Shown: piece after piece, positions 1 through 7,111 of the stretch
Position numbering within the stretch: the first letter of the stretch is position 1
Layout of the letters: each line of letters begins with the position of its first letter
Source: Candidatus Omnitrophota bacterium
GTDB taxonomy: Bacteria > Omnitrophota > Gorgyraeia > Duberdicusellales > 4484-171
Direction: 5' to 3'
Assembly (NCBI GenBank): GCA_028710385.1
Contig: JAQTUC010000016.1
Location: 1 to 15,979 of the forward strand
Length of the DNA stretch: 15,979 nucleotides
The notes under the pieces: generated by a model
Told to the model about the DNA's origin: nothing
The model's input: the letters and a program-made list of their open reading frames with translations, nothing else
The model's database searches: none
Made by a program: the position numbers and the translations under genes

Positions 1-71
1 GCCATTAGCTCAGTTGGTAGAGCAGGACACTCTTAATGTCAAGGTCGTAGGTTCAAGTCCTACATGGCCCA
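1..71 (+). tRNA. tRNA-Lys(CTT), first two bases outside the window
   Basis: The sequence folds as a cloverleaf. It has a D-stem GCTC/GAGC, an anticodon loop CTCTTAA giving anticodon CTT (Lys), a T-stem GTAGG/CCTAC with loop TTCAAGT, and a 3' acceptor strand ATGGCCC at 64-70 followed by discriminator A71. The 5' acceptor strand reads GCCAT, so the expected GG lies just before position 1. The outermost anticodon-stem pair is a G-A mismatch. No CCA is encoded. The last bases recur as a displaced copy at 219-250. Confidence 0.93.
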
Positions 72-320
72 TGTTTTTATGTTGCTCGGCAGTTTTAGCA
101 GTATAGCTATTTTATATTTTGTTGGCAGGAAATACTTGGATGTAATGGCCCTTCGGGCGCTTCGCTTTTGGCGAAGATTACATACAAGTCCCCGCCTTGC
201 CGCATAAGGCGGGCAGGCTACATGGCCCATGTTTTTATGTTGTTCGGCAGGCTTTGCCATGTCTTTATTTTTATATTACAGGGGTATTAAAATTAAGGAA
301 TAGTTTATGCGGAGGATTAA
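72..320. other. Intergenic region with hairpins between tRNA-Lys and the first CDS
   Basis: No convincing gene is present. Two small hairpins lie at 148-158 (GCCC/GGGC) and 160-176 (CTTCGC/GCGAAG). A stronger one lies at 191-213 (8-bp stem CCCGCCTT/AAGGCGGG, 7-nt loop). None has a T-run, so they are not classical terminators. The region also holds the displaced tRNA-Lys 3' copy. A good ribosome binding site (GGAGG) lies just before the CDS at 321. Confidence 0.6.
219..250 (+). repeat. Displaced direct copy of the tRNA-Lys 3' end and its downstream flank
   Basis: Positions 219-250 match 61-92 at 31 of 32 bases (mismatch at 243 versus 85). The match covers the 3' T-stem, the acceptor strand ATGGCCC and about 21 bases downstream of the tRNA. 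Just upstream, CAAGTCC (187-193) overlaps the start of a hairpin at 191-213. The copy therefore looks like a T-arm/acceptor fragment split by an inserted palindrome. No D-arm or anticodon arm is present, so it is not a second tRNA gene. It resembles an att-like repeat or the footprint of an insertion. Confidence 0.85.
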
Positions 321-1547
321 ATGAAAAAGATATCTATTTTTTTGGTATTGTTGTTTCTGACAATTGTTCCGGTTATTGCCCAGGACCAATGCGATGATTC
401 GCGTTACGGAATTGCGTCTGCGGTTAAAACTGATTACGTGGCGTATACCGGAGAATTCAAAGGAAAATCGCTGGCAGATGCAAAGGAGCTTATAATCTAT
501 CTGGATAAAGGAAGCAAAGAAAATAATTACGTTCCCTCCGGCTGGATAGGCGATTACGGAGACGTAACCATGGATGACGGAATAACTGACAATCCGCATT
601 CAGGCGCAAACTGCATTAAATTTATATACACCGGTAAAAAATCACAGGGCCAGGGCTGGGCAGGAGTGTATTGGCAGAGTTCAGCCAACAACTGGGGTTC
701 AAAAGTTACAGGGCTTGACCTTAGCAATATGACAAAAATAACTTTTTGGGCGCGCGGAGAAAACGGCGGAGAAGTAATACAAAAGTTTATGGTAGGCGGA
801 ATAAAGGGCAAATATTCAGATTCAACAGAAGTCGTATTCGGTCCTGTTACGCTTACTAAAGAATGGAAGGAATATACCATAAATCTTTCCGGTAAAAATC
901 TTGCGTATATTAACGGAGGTTTCGGCTGGGTGGTTACTTCTGATTTAGACCCGCAAGGCTGTATTTTTTATGTTGATGATATAAAGTTCGTAGCCGACCC
1001 GACAGTAAAAGCAGAGGGCCGTCTTGCAGAAGAAATGCCATTTTATGTTTATTCCGACAAGAATTCAGCTAACAATCATTTTATTGCTTCAGGTTGGATG
1101 GGCGATTACGGCGATATAAAATATGACGCAGCCTCAACCGATATGCCTTTTTCTGGCGACACCTGTATAAAAATAAACTATTGCGCCTGCGGTTATCAGG
1201 GCGCGCGCTGGGCAGGAATGTATTGGCAAAACCCCGCAAATAACTGGGGTGAAGTAGACGGAGGTTACAATCTTTCAAAAGCAACCAAGCTTACTTTTTG
1301 GGCTAGAGGTAAAAACGGCGGAGAGATAATTGATGATTTTAAGGTAGGCGGCATATCAGGAAAATTCGCCGATACAGATGCGGTTGGCACCGGCCCGATA
1401 ACGCTTAAAAAAGAATGGACGCAGTACACAATTGATCTTGCCGGCAAGAAGCTGTCAAACATAATAGGCGGCTTTTGCTGGGTAGCCAATATGGACAATA
1501 ATCCCAAAGGTGTTGATTTCTATCTTGACGATATAAAGTTTGAGTAG
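321..1547 (+). CDS. Exported protein with two tandem jelly-roll (carbohydrate-binding-like) domains
   Basis: This is a 408-aa protein. Residues 1-21 form a signal peptide (basic start, hydrophobic core, cleavage near VIA-Q), so it is probably secreted or periplasmic. The mature part is two homologous repeats of about 165 residues, roughly 58-223 and 242-408. Both contain SGWxGDYGD, a WAGxYWQ..ANNWG block, a LTFWARGxNGGE-type strand, a KEW..YTI.L.GK block and a closing FYxDDIKF strand. The pattern of aromatic residues and the terminal DDI strand resembles galactose-binding-like or CBM-type beta-sandwich domains. No catalytic domain is attached, and the sugar ligand cannot be predicted. GGAGG at 311-315 supports the ATG at 321. 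The domains are clearly an internal duplication. I infer a carbohydrate-binding or surface role and do not recognise a named family. Confidence 0.85.
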   Translation: MKKISIFLVLLFLTIVPVIAQDQCDDSRYGIASAVKTDYVAYTGEFKGKSLADAKELIIYLDKGSKENNYVPSGWIGDYGDVTMDDGITDNPHSGANCIKFIYTGKKSQGQGWAGVYWQSSANNWGSKVTGLDLSNMTKITFWARGENGGEVIQKFMVGGIKGKYSDSTEVVFGPVTLTKEWKEYTINLSGKNLAYINGGFGWVVTSDLDPQGCIFYVDDIKFVADPTVKAEGRLAEEMPFYVYSDKNSANNHFIASGWMGDYGDIKYDAASTDMPFSGDTCIKINYCACGYQGARWAGMYWQNPANNWGEVDGGYNLSKATKLTFWARGKNGGEIIDDFKVGGISGKFADTDAVGTGPITLKKEWTQYTIDLAGKKLSNIIGGFCWVANMDNNPKGVDFYLDDIKFE

Positions 1548-1580
1548 AATTGCGGTAGTTGTTTACAGATTCTTCCTTGT

Positions 1581-2006
1581 ATGAAAAAATATGAAATCCT
1601 TGAGCATACGGCAGATATCAGGGCAAGGATTTTTGCAAAAAACCAGGAAGATTTGTTTGTAAATTCGGCTATTTGCCTTTTTGAGCTTCTTACGGATAAA
1701 AAAGCAAAAGCCAAAGATACAAAACACATAGAGCTAAGCGCATCGCGGCTTGAGGACCTGCTTGTTATCTGGCTCAACGAATTAATTTCCATATTTTACA
1801 GTTATAAATTTTTGCCTGTTGATTACGCAGTCTCTATAAGCGAGCTTTCCGGAGTGAAAAAAATCAGCGCCGATGTCCGCGGAATTGAATTTAATCCCTA
1901 CGGCAATAAAGACGTAAAGTCAGAAATCAAAGCTGCCACTTATCATAATTTAAAAATAGATAAAGATAGCAAGGGCTTTGCGGCGGAAGTTATTTTTGAT
2001 GTTTAG
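1581..2006 (+). CDS. Archease (RtcB activator)
   Basis: This 141-aa protein has the archease length and fold signature. EHTADI lies at residues 8-13, a central helix with LFxNSAxxLFELLTD follows, a WLNELISIF block sits at 65-72, and a KAATYHNL block at 117-124 carries the conserved K-A-x-T-Y/W-H pattern. Archease is known to bind metal through acidic residues and to help RtcB guanylylation and turnover. RtcB is encoded two genes downstream, which supports this reading. No clear Shine-Dalgarno sequence precedes the ATG. The gene ends 16 nt before the DUF4139 gene, so the set is probably cotranscribed. Confidence 0.93.
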   Translation: MKKYEILEHTADIRARIFAKNQEDLFVNSAICLFELLTDKKAKAKDTKHIELSASRLEDLLVIWLNELISIFYSYKFLPVDYAVSISELSGVKKISADVRGIEFNPYGNKDVKSEIKAATYHNLKIDKDSKGFAAEVIFDV

Positions 2007-2022
2007 CTTAAAGGAGGTGCGC

Positions 2023-3420
2023 ATGAGAGAGTTTGCGGTTTTTGTCCTTGGTTTTATTTTTTGTTTTTGTGCATCTGCGCAGGAAGTTGAACTTACCGTA
2101 TACAACCAGAATTTTGCTTTAGTTAAAGACCAGCGCAACCTGGATTTAAAAAAAGGCGTAAACAAAGTAGACTTCAAAGACGTGGCTTCATTGATTGAGC
2201 CTACTTCTGTCCATTTTGTATCTCTCACAGCGCCTGATGCCTGCTACATCCTTGAGCAGAATTACGAATATGATCTTGTGAGCTCAGACAAACTTCTTTC
2301 CAAATACATTGATAAAAACATAAAAATCGTAACAAAAGACGCAAAAACATACGAAGGAATACTTTCAAGCTATGATGCCGGAAATATTGTAATCTCCGGC
2401 GCTGACGGCTTAAGCATGATAGTTCGGCCTGACAACATAAACCAGATAAGCTTTGATAAGCTTCCGGAAGGCCTTATTACAAAGCCTACGCTTGTATGGG
2501 AAATCCAAAACAATAAAGAAGGCAAACATTTAACCGAAGTGTCATACCTTACAAACGGCATAAGCTGGCTTGCGGAATATGTAACTGTCCTTGATAAGGA
2601 TGACAATAAAATAAGCCTTGATGGCTGGGTAAGCATAAACAACACAAGCGGAGCTACCTATAAAAATTCCAAATTAAAACTTATTGCAGGCGATGTAAAG
2701 AGAGTGCGGGAGAGATATGATCTTCTGCAAGCGTCCGCCATGGGTATGGTTGAAGAAAAAGCAGCGGCTCCGCAATTCCAGGAAAAATCTTTCTTTGAAT
2801 ATCATATGTATACTTTGCAGAGAAAAGCAACCGTCAAGAATAACCAGATTAAGCAGATTTCGCTTCTCTCGGCAAACAACGTACCTGTCAAAAAGCTTTT
2901 CGTCTATGACCCGGTAGATTATTACGGCTGGAACTGGTATTACTACGAAGACAACAAAACAACCAAAGAGCAGAAGATAAAAGTAAAGATTGAGCTTACT
3001 AACAGCAAACAGAATAATCTTGGAATGCCTTTGCCGAAAGGAAAAGTGAAAGTTTACAAAAAGGATGACGACGGGAGCCTTCAGTTCATAGGCGAAGACC
3101 AGATAGACCATACGCCGAAAGATGAAACCATAAAATTGTATCTTGGCGATGCTTTTGACGTGGTCGGCGAGCGCAAGAAAATGAATTTCCGCGAGGGCGA
3201 CCACTGGGCAGAAGAAACCTTTGAGATAAGCTTGCGTAACCACAAAGACAGCGATATTGAAGTTAACGTAATTGAGCATATGTGGCGTTATTCAAACTGG
3301 AAAATAATCAATAAGTCCCATGAATTTACCAAAAAAGACGCCCGGACCATAGAGTTTAAGCCGCCTGTAGCTAAAAACGGAGAAACAAAAGTAACCTATA
3401 CGGTAAGGTATTGGTGGTAA
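2023..3420 (+). CDS. Exported DUF4139-domain protein
   Basis: This 465-aa protein has a signal peptide at residues 1-19 (MREFAVFVLGF... ending at CASA). I chose the ATG at 2023 because AAGGAGGT lies just upstream and the signal peptide begins there. A longer reading from 1978 would overlap archease and bury the signal. The N-terminal part (about 20-180) begins ELTVYNQNFALVKDQR, typical of DUF4139 proteins. The C-terminal half (about 190-465) has alternating beta strands, VKVYKKDDDGSLQFIGEDQI, and ends in a VTYTVRYWW strand, as DUF4139 domains do. The biochemical function is unknown. The gene sits between archease and rtcB, and its stop codon overlaps the rtcB start by one base. That is odd, because a secreted protein and a cytoplasmic RNA ligase pair have no evident shared task. 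Confidence 0.88.
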   Translation: MREFAVFVLGFIFCFCASAQEVELTVYNQNFALVKDQRNLDLKKGVNKVDFKDVASLIEPTSVHFVSLTAPDACYILEQNYEYDLVSSDKLLSKYIDKNIKIVTKDAKTYEGILSSYDAGNIVISGADGLSMIVRPDNINQISFDKLPEGLITKPTLVWEIQNNKEGKHLTEVSYLTNGISWLAEYVTVLDKDDNKISLDGWVSINNTSGATYKNSKLKLIAGDVKRVRERYDLLQASAMGMVEEKAAAPQFQEKSFFEYHMYTLQRKATVKNNQIKQISLLSANNVPVKKLFVYDPVDYYGWNWYYYEDNKTTKEQKIKVKIELTNSKQNNLGMPLPKGKVKVYKKDDDGSLQFIGEDQIDHTPKDETIKLYLGDAFDVVGERKKMNFREGDHWAEETFEISLRNHKDSDIEVNVIEHMWRYSNWKIINKSHEFTKKDARTIEFKPPVAKNGETKVTYTVRYWW

Positions 3421-4871
3421 TGCCGGAAATTGCTTTTGAAAAGATAGACGATTATAAATTCAGAATTCCCAAAAGTTACAAGCAGGGGATGCGCGTTGAC
3501 GGGATTATTTACGCAACCGAAAAACTTCTCTCAGGCGCTAAGAATGATAATGCTTTTGAGCAGGTTGCAAACGTGGCATTTCTGCCCGGTATAGTTAAAT
3601 ATTCTTTGGCAATGCCCGATATTCATTGGGGGTATGGTTTTCCCATAGGAGGAGTTGCTGCAACCGATCCTGAAGAAGGCGGTGTAGTTTCTCCCGGTGG
3701 AGTAGGCTACGACATAAATTGCGGCGTGCGTATGCTTAAAACCAATCTTACCCTGGATGATGTGCGTGATAAAATTCCCGCAATTGTCAACAGGCTTTAT
3801 CAGGACGTTCCATCCGGCGTAGGTTCAACCGGTGATGTCAGCGTAACAGTTAAAGAAGAAAGAAAAATTCTTGTTGAAGGCGCAAAATGGGCGGTTTCGC
3901 GAGGGTTCGGCGTTGCGGATGATTTAGAGTCCTGTGAAGAGCAGGGCGCCATAGAAGGGGCTGATCCGGACAGCGTTTCAAAGCGCGCTTATTTAAGAGG
4001 AAGGGAACAATCCGGAACCCTTGGAAGCGGAAACCATTTTCTTGAGGTCCAGGTAATTGATGAAATATTTGACGCCAAGGTAGCGGAAAAATTCGGCTTA
4101 AGTGTTGGTCAGATTGCCGTTATGATACACTCAGGCTCAAGAGGGCTTGGCTATCAGGTCTGCGATGATTACGTAAAAGAAATGCTTTCGTGCCTTGATA
4201 AGTATTCCATAAATATTCCTGACAGGCAGCTTGCCTGCGCGCCTGTTAAAAGCGTGGAGGCTCAAAAATATATAGGCGCGATGCGCGCCGCAGCGAATTA
4301 CGCCTGGGCGAACAGGCAGGTTTTAATGCATCTTACGCGCGCAGCCTTTGGAAAAGTTTTTTCTAAAAGCTGGCAATCTTTGGGCATGGATTTAATCTAT
4401 GATGTCGCGCATAACATCGCAAAATTTGAAAAGCGTGTTGTTGACGGAAAAGAAAAATATCTTTGCGTGCATAGAAAGGGCGCAACCAGGGCATTCGGCC
4501 CTGGCAATCCTGAGCTTGCGCAAAAATACCAGGAAACAGGCCAGCCTGTGATTATACCCGGAGACATGGGAAGGGCTTCGTATCTTTTGGTCGGCACCAG
4601 AAAGAGCGAAGAAGAAACCTTCGCCAGCACCTGCCACGGAGCAGGAAGAGTTTCTTCAAGGCATGAAGCCTTAAGAAAAATTGACGTTAATGTTCTTTTA
4701 AAGGAGCTTAAGGCAAAAGGCATAGAAGTGAGGGCTACCGGAAAAAAAACTATTGTAGAAGAGGCTCCTTCAGTGTATAAGAATATAGATGATGTCATAG
4801 AAGTTGTGCAGAAAAGCGGTATCTCGCGTAAAATCTGCAGAATGCGGCCTTTGTGTGTTGTTAAGGGGTAG
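3420..4871 (+). CDS. rtcB: RtcB, RNA-splicing ligase (GTP-dependent, 3'-phosphate)
   Basis: From the ATG at 3420 this is 483 aa, the usual length. RtcB joins 2',3'-cyclic-phosphate or 3'-phosphate RNA ends to 5'-OH ends through an RtcB-GMP intermediate with Mn2+. Visible motifs are PDIHWGYGFPIGG (66-78), GYDINCGVR with metal ligands D98 and C101, GSGNHFLE (202-209), IHSGSRGLG (236-244), HRKGATRAFGPG (351-362) and the STCHGAGR block with H406. The C-terminus SRKICRMRPLCVVKG matches the usual end. The start codon overlaps the preceding stop (TAATG), indicating translational coupling. A TTG start at 3411 is possible but would overlap more and add only three residues. With archease two genes upstream this forms an RNA-repair or tRNA-ligation unit. 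Confidence 0.96.
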   Translation: MPEIAFEKIDDYKFRIPKSYKQGMRVDGIIYATEKLLSGAKNDNAFEQVANVAFLPGIVKYSLAMPDIHWGYGFPIGGVAATDPEEGGVVSPGGVGYDINCGVRMLKTNLTLDDVRDKIPAIVNRLYQDVPSGVGSTGDVSVTVKEERKILVEGAKWAVSRGFGVADDLESCEEQGAIEGADPDSVSKRAYLRGREQSGTLGSGNHFLEVQVIDEIFDAKVAEKFGLSVGQIAVMIHSGSRGLGYQVCDDYVKEMLSCLDKYSINIPDRQLACAPVKSVEAQKYIGAMRAAANYAWANRQVLMHLTRAAFGKVFSKSWQSLGMDLIYDVAHNIAKFEKRVVDGKEKYLCVHRKGATRAFGPGNPELAQKYQETGQPVIIPGDMGRASYLLVGTRKSEEETFASTCHGAGRVSSRHEALRKIDVNVLLKELKAKGIEVRATGKKTIVEEAPSVYKNIDDVIEVVQKSGISRKICRMRPLCVVKG

Positions 4872-4890
4872 ACCGCAAAAAGAGGTAAAC

Positions 4891-6123
4891 ATGCTAGATG
4901 CAAAATTCATAAGAGAAAATCCGGATATTGTCCGGCAAGCGCTCAAAGACAGGAACGATAAATTTGATTTGGACGCTTTTCTTTCGCTTGACGATGAAAG
5001 GCGCCGCTTAATGCGCCAGGTTGAAGAGCTTTCAGCGCTCCAGAATAAAATTGCCGAAGAGATGAAAATAATTATTAAGGAAAAGAAAGACACTGCCGCT
5101 AAGATTTCAGAAGGAAAGGAAATAAAAAAGAAAATCGCCGAAGTGGATAAAACTTACAGCGATTTAGAAGCAAAATTTAAGGACCAATTGCTGCGTATCC
5201 CGAATGTTCCTCATTCATCCATTCCTAAAGGGCACCCCTCAAATAATAAAATAGTCAAAGAATGGGGAGAGAAGCGAAAATTTGATTTTAAACCTTTGGG
5301 CCATATTGAGCTGGCTGAAGGCCTTGATATTATTGATTTTAAGCGCGCGGCAAAGATAAGCGGCTCTAATTTTGTCATTTTTAAGGGCGCGGGTGCGCGC
5401 CTTGAGCGGGCGCTTATTGCTTTTATGCTTGATTTGCATACCCAAAAGCACGGGTTTAAAGAAATATTTCCTCCCATGCTGGTTAACCGCGATTCCATGC
5501 GTGGGACAGGGCAGCTGCCGAAGTTAGAAGAGGATATGTATAAGCTTAAAGACGACGATTTATTTCTCATTCCGACAGCGGAAGTGCCTGTAACCAATAT
5601 TCACAGGGATGAAGTGCTTAAGGAAGAGGAGCTGCCGATTTATTATACGGCATACACAGCGTGCTTCAGGCGCGAGGCTGGTTCTTACGGAAAAGATACC
5701 AAAGGTTTAACCAGGGTGCATGAATTTGACAAGGTGGAGCTTGTTAAATTTGTAAAACCTGAAACTTCTTATGATGAGCTTGAGAAGCTGCTTAATAATG
5801 CGTGCACAATCCTTGAAATGCTTAATATTCCCTATCATGTTTTAATGCTTGCAACAGGCGATATTAGTTTTGCCGCTGCAAAATGCTATGATATAGAAAT
5901 CTATGCGCCGGGCATTGATAAATGGCTTGAGGTTTCAAGCTGCAGCAATTTTGAAGATTTCCAGGCGCGGCGCGCCAGTATACGCTTTAAGGAAAAAGAA
6001 ACAGGAAAGCTTAAATTTGTTCATACCCTAAACGGCTCCGGCGTGGCTCTTGCGCGGCTTGTGGTTGCGATTTTAGAAAACTATCAGCAGCCTGATGGCT
6101 CATTGTTGTGCCTGAAGTTTTAA
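4891..6123 (+). CDS. serS: Seryl-tRNA synthetase, 3' end frameshifted
   Basis: This class II synthetase charges tRNA-Ser. The ATG at 4891 follows AGAGG and begins MLDAKFIRENPDIVRQALKDR, the canonical SerRS start. An N-terminal helical arm (about 30-100) is followed by TAEVPVTN (229-236), motif 2 FRREAGSYGKDTKGLTRVHEF (259-279) and motif 3 LNGSGVALAR (380-389). The frame ends at residue 410 as PDGSLLCLKF, which is not a SerRS tail. Reading one base back from 6102 gives IVVPEVLRPYMAGLEKISL to a stop at 6159-6161, the standard conserved C-terminus. A single-base deletion near 6100-6104, real or a sequencing error, is therefore likely. The corrected length is about 423 aa. The gene follows rtcB by 19 nt, and tRNA-Ser lies about 0.9 kb downstream. 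Confidence 0.94.
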   Translation: MLDAKFIRENPDIVRQALKDRNDKFDLDAFLSLDDERRRLMRQVEELSALQNKIAEEMKIIIKEKKDTAAKISEGKEIKKKIAEVDKTYSDLEAKFKDQLLRIPNVPHSSIPKGHPSNNKIVKEWGEKRKFDFKPLGHIELAEGLDIIDFKRAAKISGSNFVIFKGAGARLERALIAFMLDLHTQKHGFKEIFPPMLVNRDSMRGTGQLPKLEEDMYKLKDDDLFLIPTAEVPVTNIHRDEVLKEEELPIYYTAYTACFRREAGSYGKDTKGLTRVHEFDKVELVKFVKPETSYDELEKLLNNACTILEMLNIPYHVLMLATGDISFAAAKCYDIEIYAPGIDKWLEVSSCSNFEDFQARRASIRFKEKETGKLKFVHTLNGSGVALARLVVAILENYQQPDGSLLCLKF

Positions 6124-6182
6124 GGCCATACATGGCAGGGCTTGAAAAAATTTCTTTATAATTTTTAACAAAGAGGTGTCAG

Positions 6183-6770
6183 ATGGAAGAGAAAGGCTCA
6201 AAGCAAAACTCATTTTTTACGCTTATAAAATTTTTCCTTTTCCTGATTGTATTCTGTTTTGTAATTTCCATAACAAAAGAGTTTTTCCGCGAAATGCGCT
6301 CTCACGAAGGGCTTAATATAAATATCCTATTTTTTTCTGCGCTTTCGGCATTTTCATTTTATACTTTCGTTGTTGATTTAAACGGCGTTTACAAGAAGAT
6401 ACAAAATTTCTTTTTCCATTCTTCGTTTCTTTCTTATCTTATCCCGTCGTTTCTTATCCTTATGGGCATAGGTTATTTTATCCTTCCAAAAGCATTTAAT
6501 CTTGAGATAGACAAAGAAATTTTTGTTTTCCTGGGCGGTTTTGTGGTCACTTCGCACCTTATTTTTGTTGCGCGCGACAACAAGGGCAAAACATTTTCCG
6601 GAGTTATAAATTATTTGTTTAATTTCAGCATTCTGTATATAATAAGCCTTTTGTTGTTCTCGGTTTATTTGATGGCAGCGTTTGAAATAAACTTAAGCAA
6701 AATTCTGGTTGATGGTTTAACCAACGGCGCAATGCTGATTAAGAATCTCTTTAATCAGGTATTACATTGA
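6183..6770 (+). CDS. Five-helix integral membrane protein of unknown function
   Basis: This 195-aa protein is rich in Phe, Leu and Ile. Five probable membrane segments are visible at about residues 13-32, 48-66, 83-102, 113-130 and 143-167, joined by short loops, with a charged N-terminus. The first loop contains KEFFREMRSHEG and a later one ARDNKGK. I recognise no family motif. An AGAGGTG ribosome binding site precedes the ATG. It starts 21 nt after the corrected end of serS and probably belongs to the same transcript. It is followed by the palindrome cluster. Confidence 0.75.
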   Translation: MEEKGSKQNSFFTLIKFFLFLIVFCFVISITKEFFREMRSHEGLNINILFFSALSAFSFYTFVVDLNGVYKKIQNFFFHSSFLSYLIPSFLILMGIGYFILPKAFNLEIDKEIFVFLGGFVVTSHLIFVARDNKGKTFSGVINYLFNFSILYIISLLLFSVYLMAAFEINLSKILVDGLTNGAMLIKNLFNQVLH

Positions 6771-6785
6771 AAATTTGTTAGCTAA

Positions 6786-6988
6786 GGCACTTCGGAATGA
6801 TTTCCTCAGTGCCAATGAAAATTCAATGAGGCTTAGGCTTTTGGAGCGTAAGCGAACAAAAGCCTGTAGCCGAATTAATCCTGAAGCGCGAAGCGCTGAA
6901 GGAACAAGGAATTTTAGGGTAGACACTTCGGGCAGATGCCTTCAGTGTTGACGAACAAGAAGGAATAACCCTGGATAAAAACTTGTTC
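6786..6988. repeat. Cluster of palindromic repeats upstream of tRNA-Ser
   Basis: About 200 noncoding bases contain successive hairpins. H1 is at 6786-6813 (GGCACT/AGTGCC). H2 is at 6835-6865 (perfect 9-bp AGGCTTTTG/CAAAAGCCT). H3 is at 6885-6897 (AGCGC-GAA-GCGCT, extended by CCT/AGG across GA/GA). H4 is at 6923-6948 (ACACT/AGTGT with an inner GGC/GCC). A longer-range pair GAACAAG (6902-6908) / CTTGTTC (6982-6988) encloses AGGGT/ACCCT. A second GAACAAG at 6953-6959 could compete for the same partner. H1, read in reverse, shares ACTGAGGA...TCCGAAG with the 87-bp repeats downstream of tRNA-Asn. Confidence 0.7.
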
Positions 6989-7002
6989 GCCAAATAACCC
7001 AG

Positions 7003-7008
7003 TATAAT
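7003..7008 (+). promoter_or_regulatory. Probable -10 box of the tRNA-Ser promoter
   Basis: TATAAT lies 12 nt before the first base of tRNA-Ser, the right distance for initiation just upstream of the mature end. No good -35 is seen at 17 nt. TTGTTC at 6983-6988 leaves only a 14-nt spacer and overlaps the arm of a long palindrome. Confidence 0.55.
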
Positions 7009-7020
7009 TGCTTTTTCATT

Positions 7021-7111
7021 GGAGAGGTGGCCGAGTGGTTTAAGGCGTCGGTTTGCTAAACCGATGTATGGTCGTAAGGCTGTACCTGGGGTTCAAATCC
7101 CCACCTCTCCG
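7021..7111 (+). tRNA. tRNA-Ser(GCT)
   Basis: This is a class II tRNA of 91 nt. The acceptor GGAGAGG pairs with the 3' strand CCTCTCC, with G7111 as discriminator. The anticodon loop TTGCTAA gives GCT, which reads AGC and AGU codons. The long variable arm contains ATGGTCGTAAGGCTGT, and the T-arm is GGGG-TTCAAAT-CCCC. No CCA is encoded. The gene lies downstream of serS. The terminal-inverted-repeat element at 7111-7484 begins exactly at its last base. Confidence 0.96.

Noticed and set aside
191..213. Hairpin as a rho-independent terminator of tRNA-Lys
   Set aside because: The stem is strong, but there is no T-run after it and it lies within the duplicated segment.
219..250. Second tRNA-Lys gene
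   Set aside because: Only the 3' T-stem and acceptor strand are present. The anticodon and D arms are missing.
2674..3279. 201-codon open frame on the minus strand
   Set aside because: It is antisense to the DUF4139 gene, which has a signal peptide and ribosome binding site. The minus frame shows no recognisable domain.
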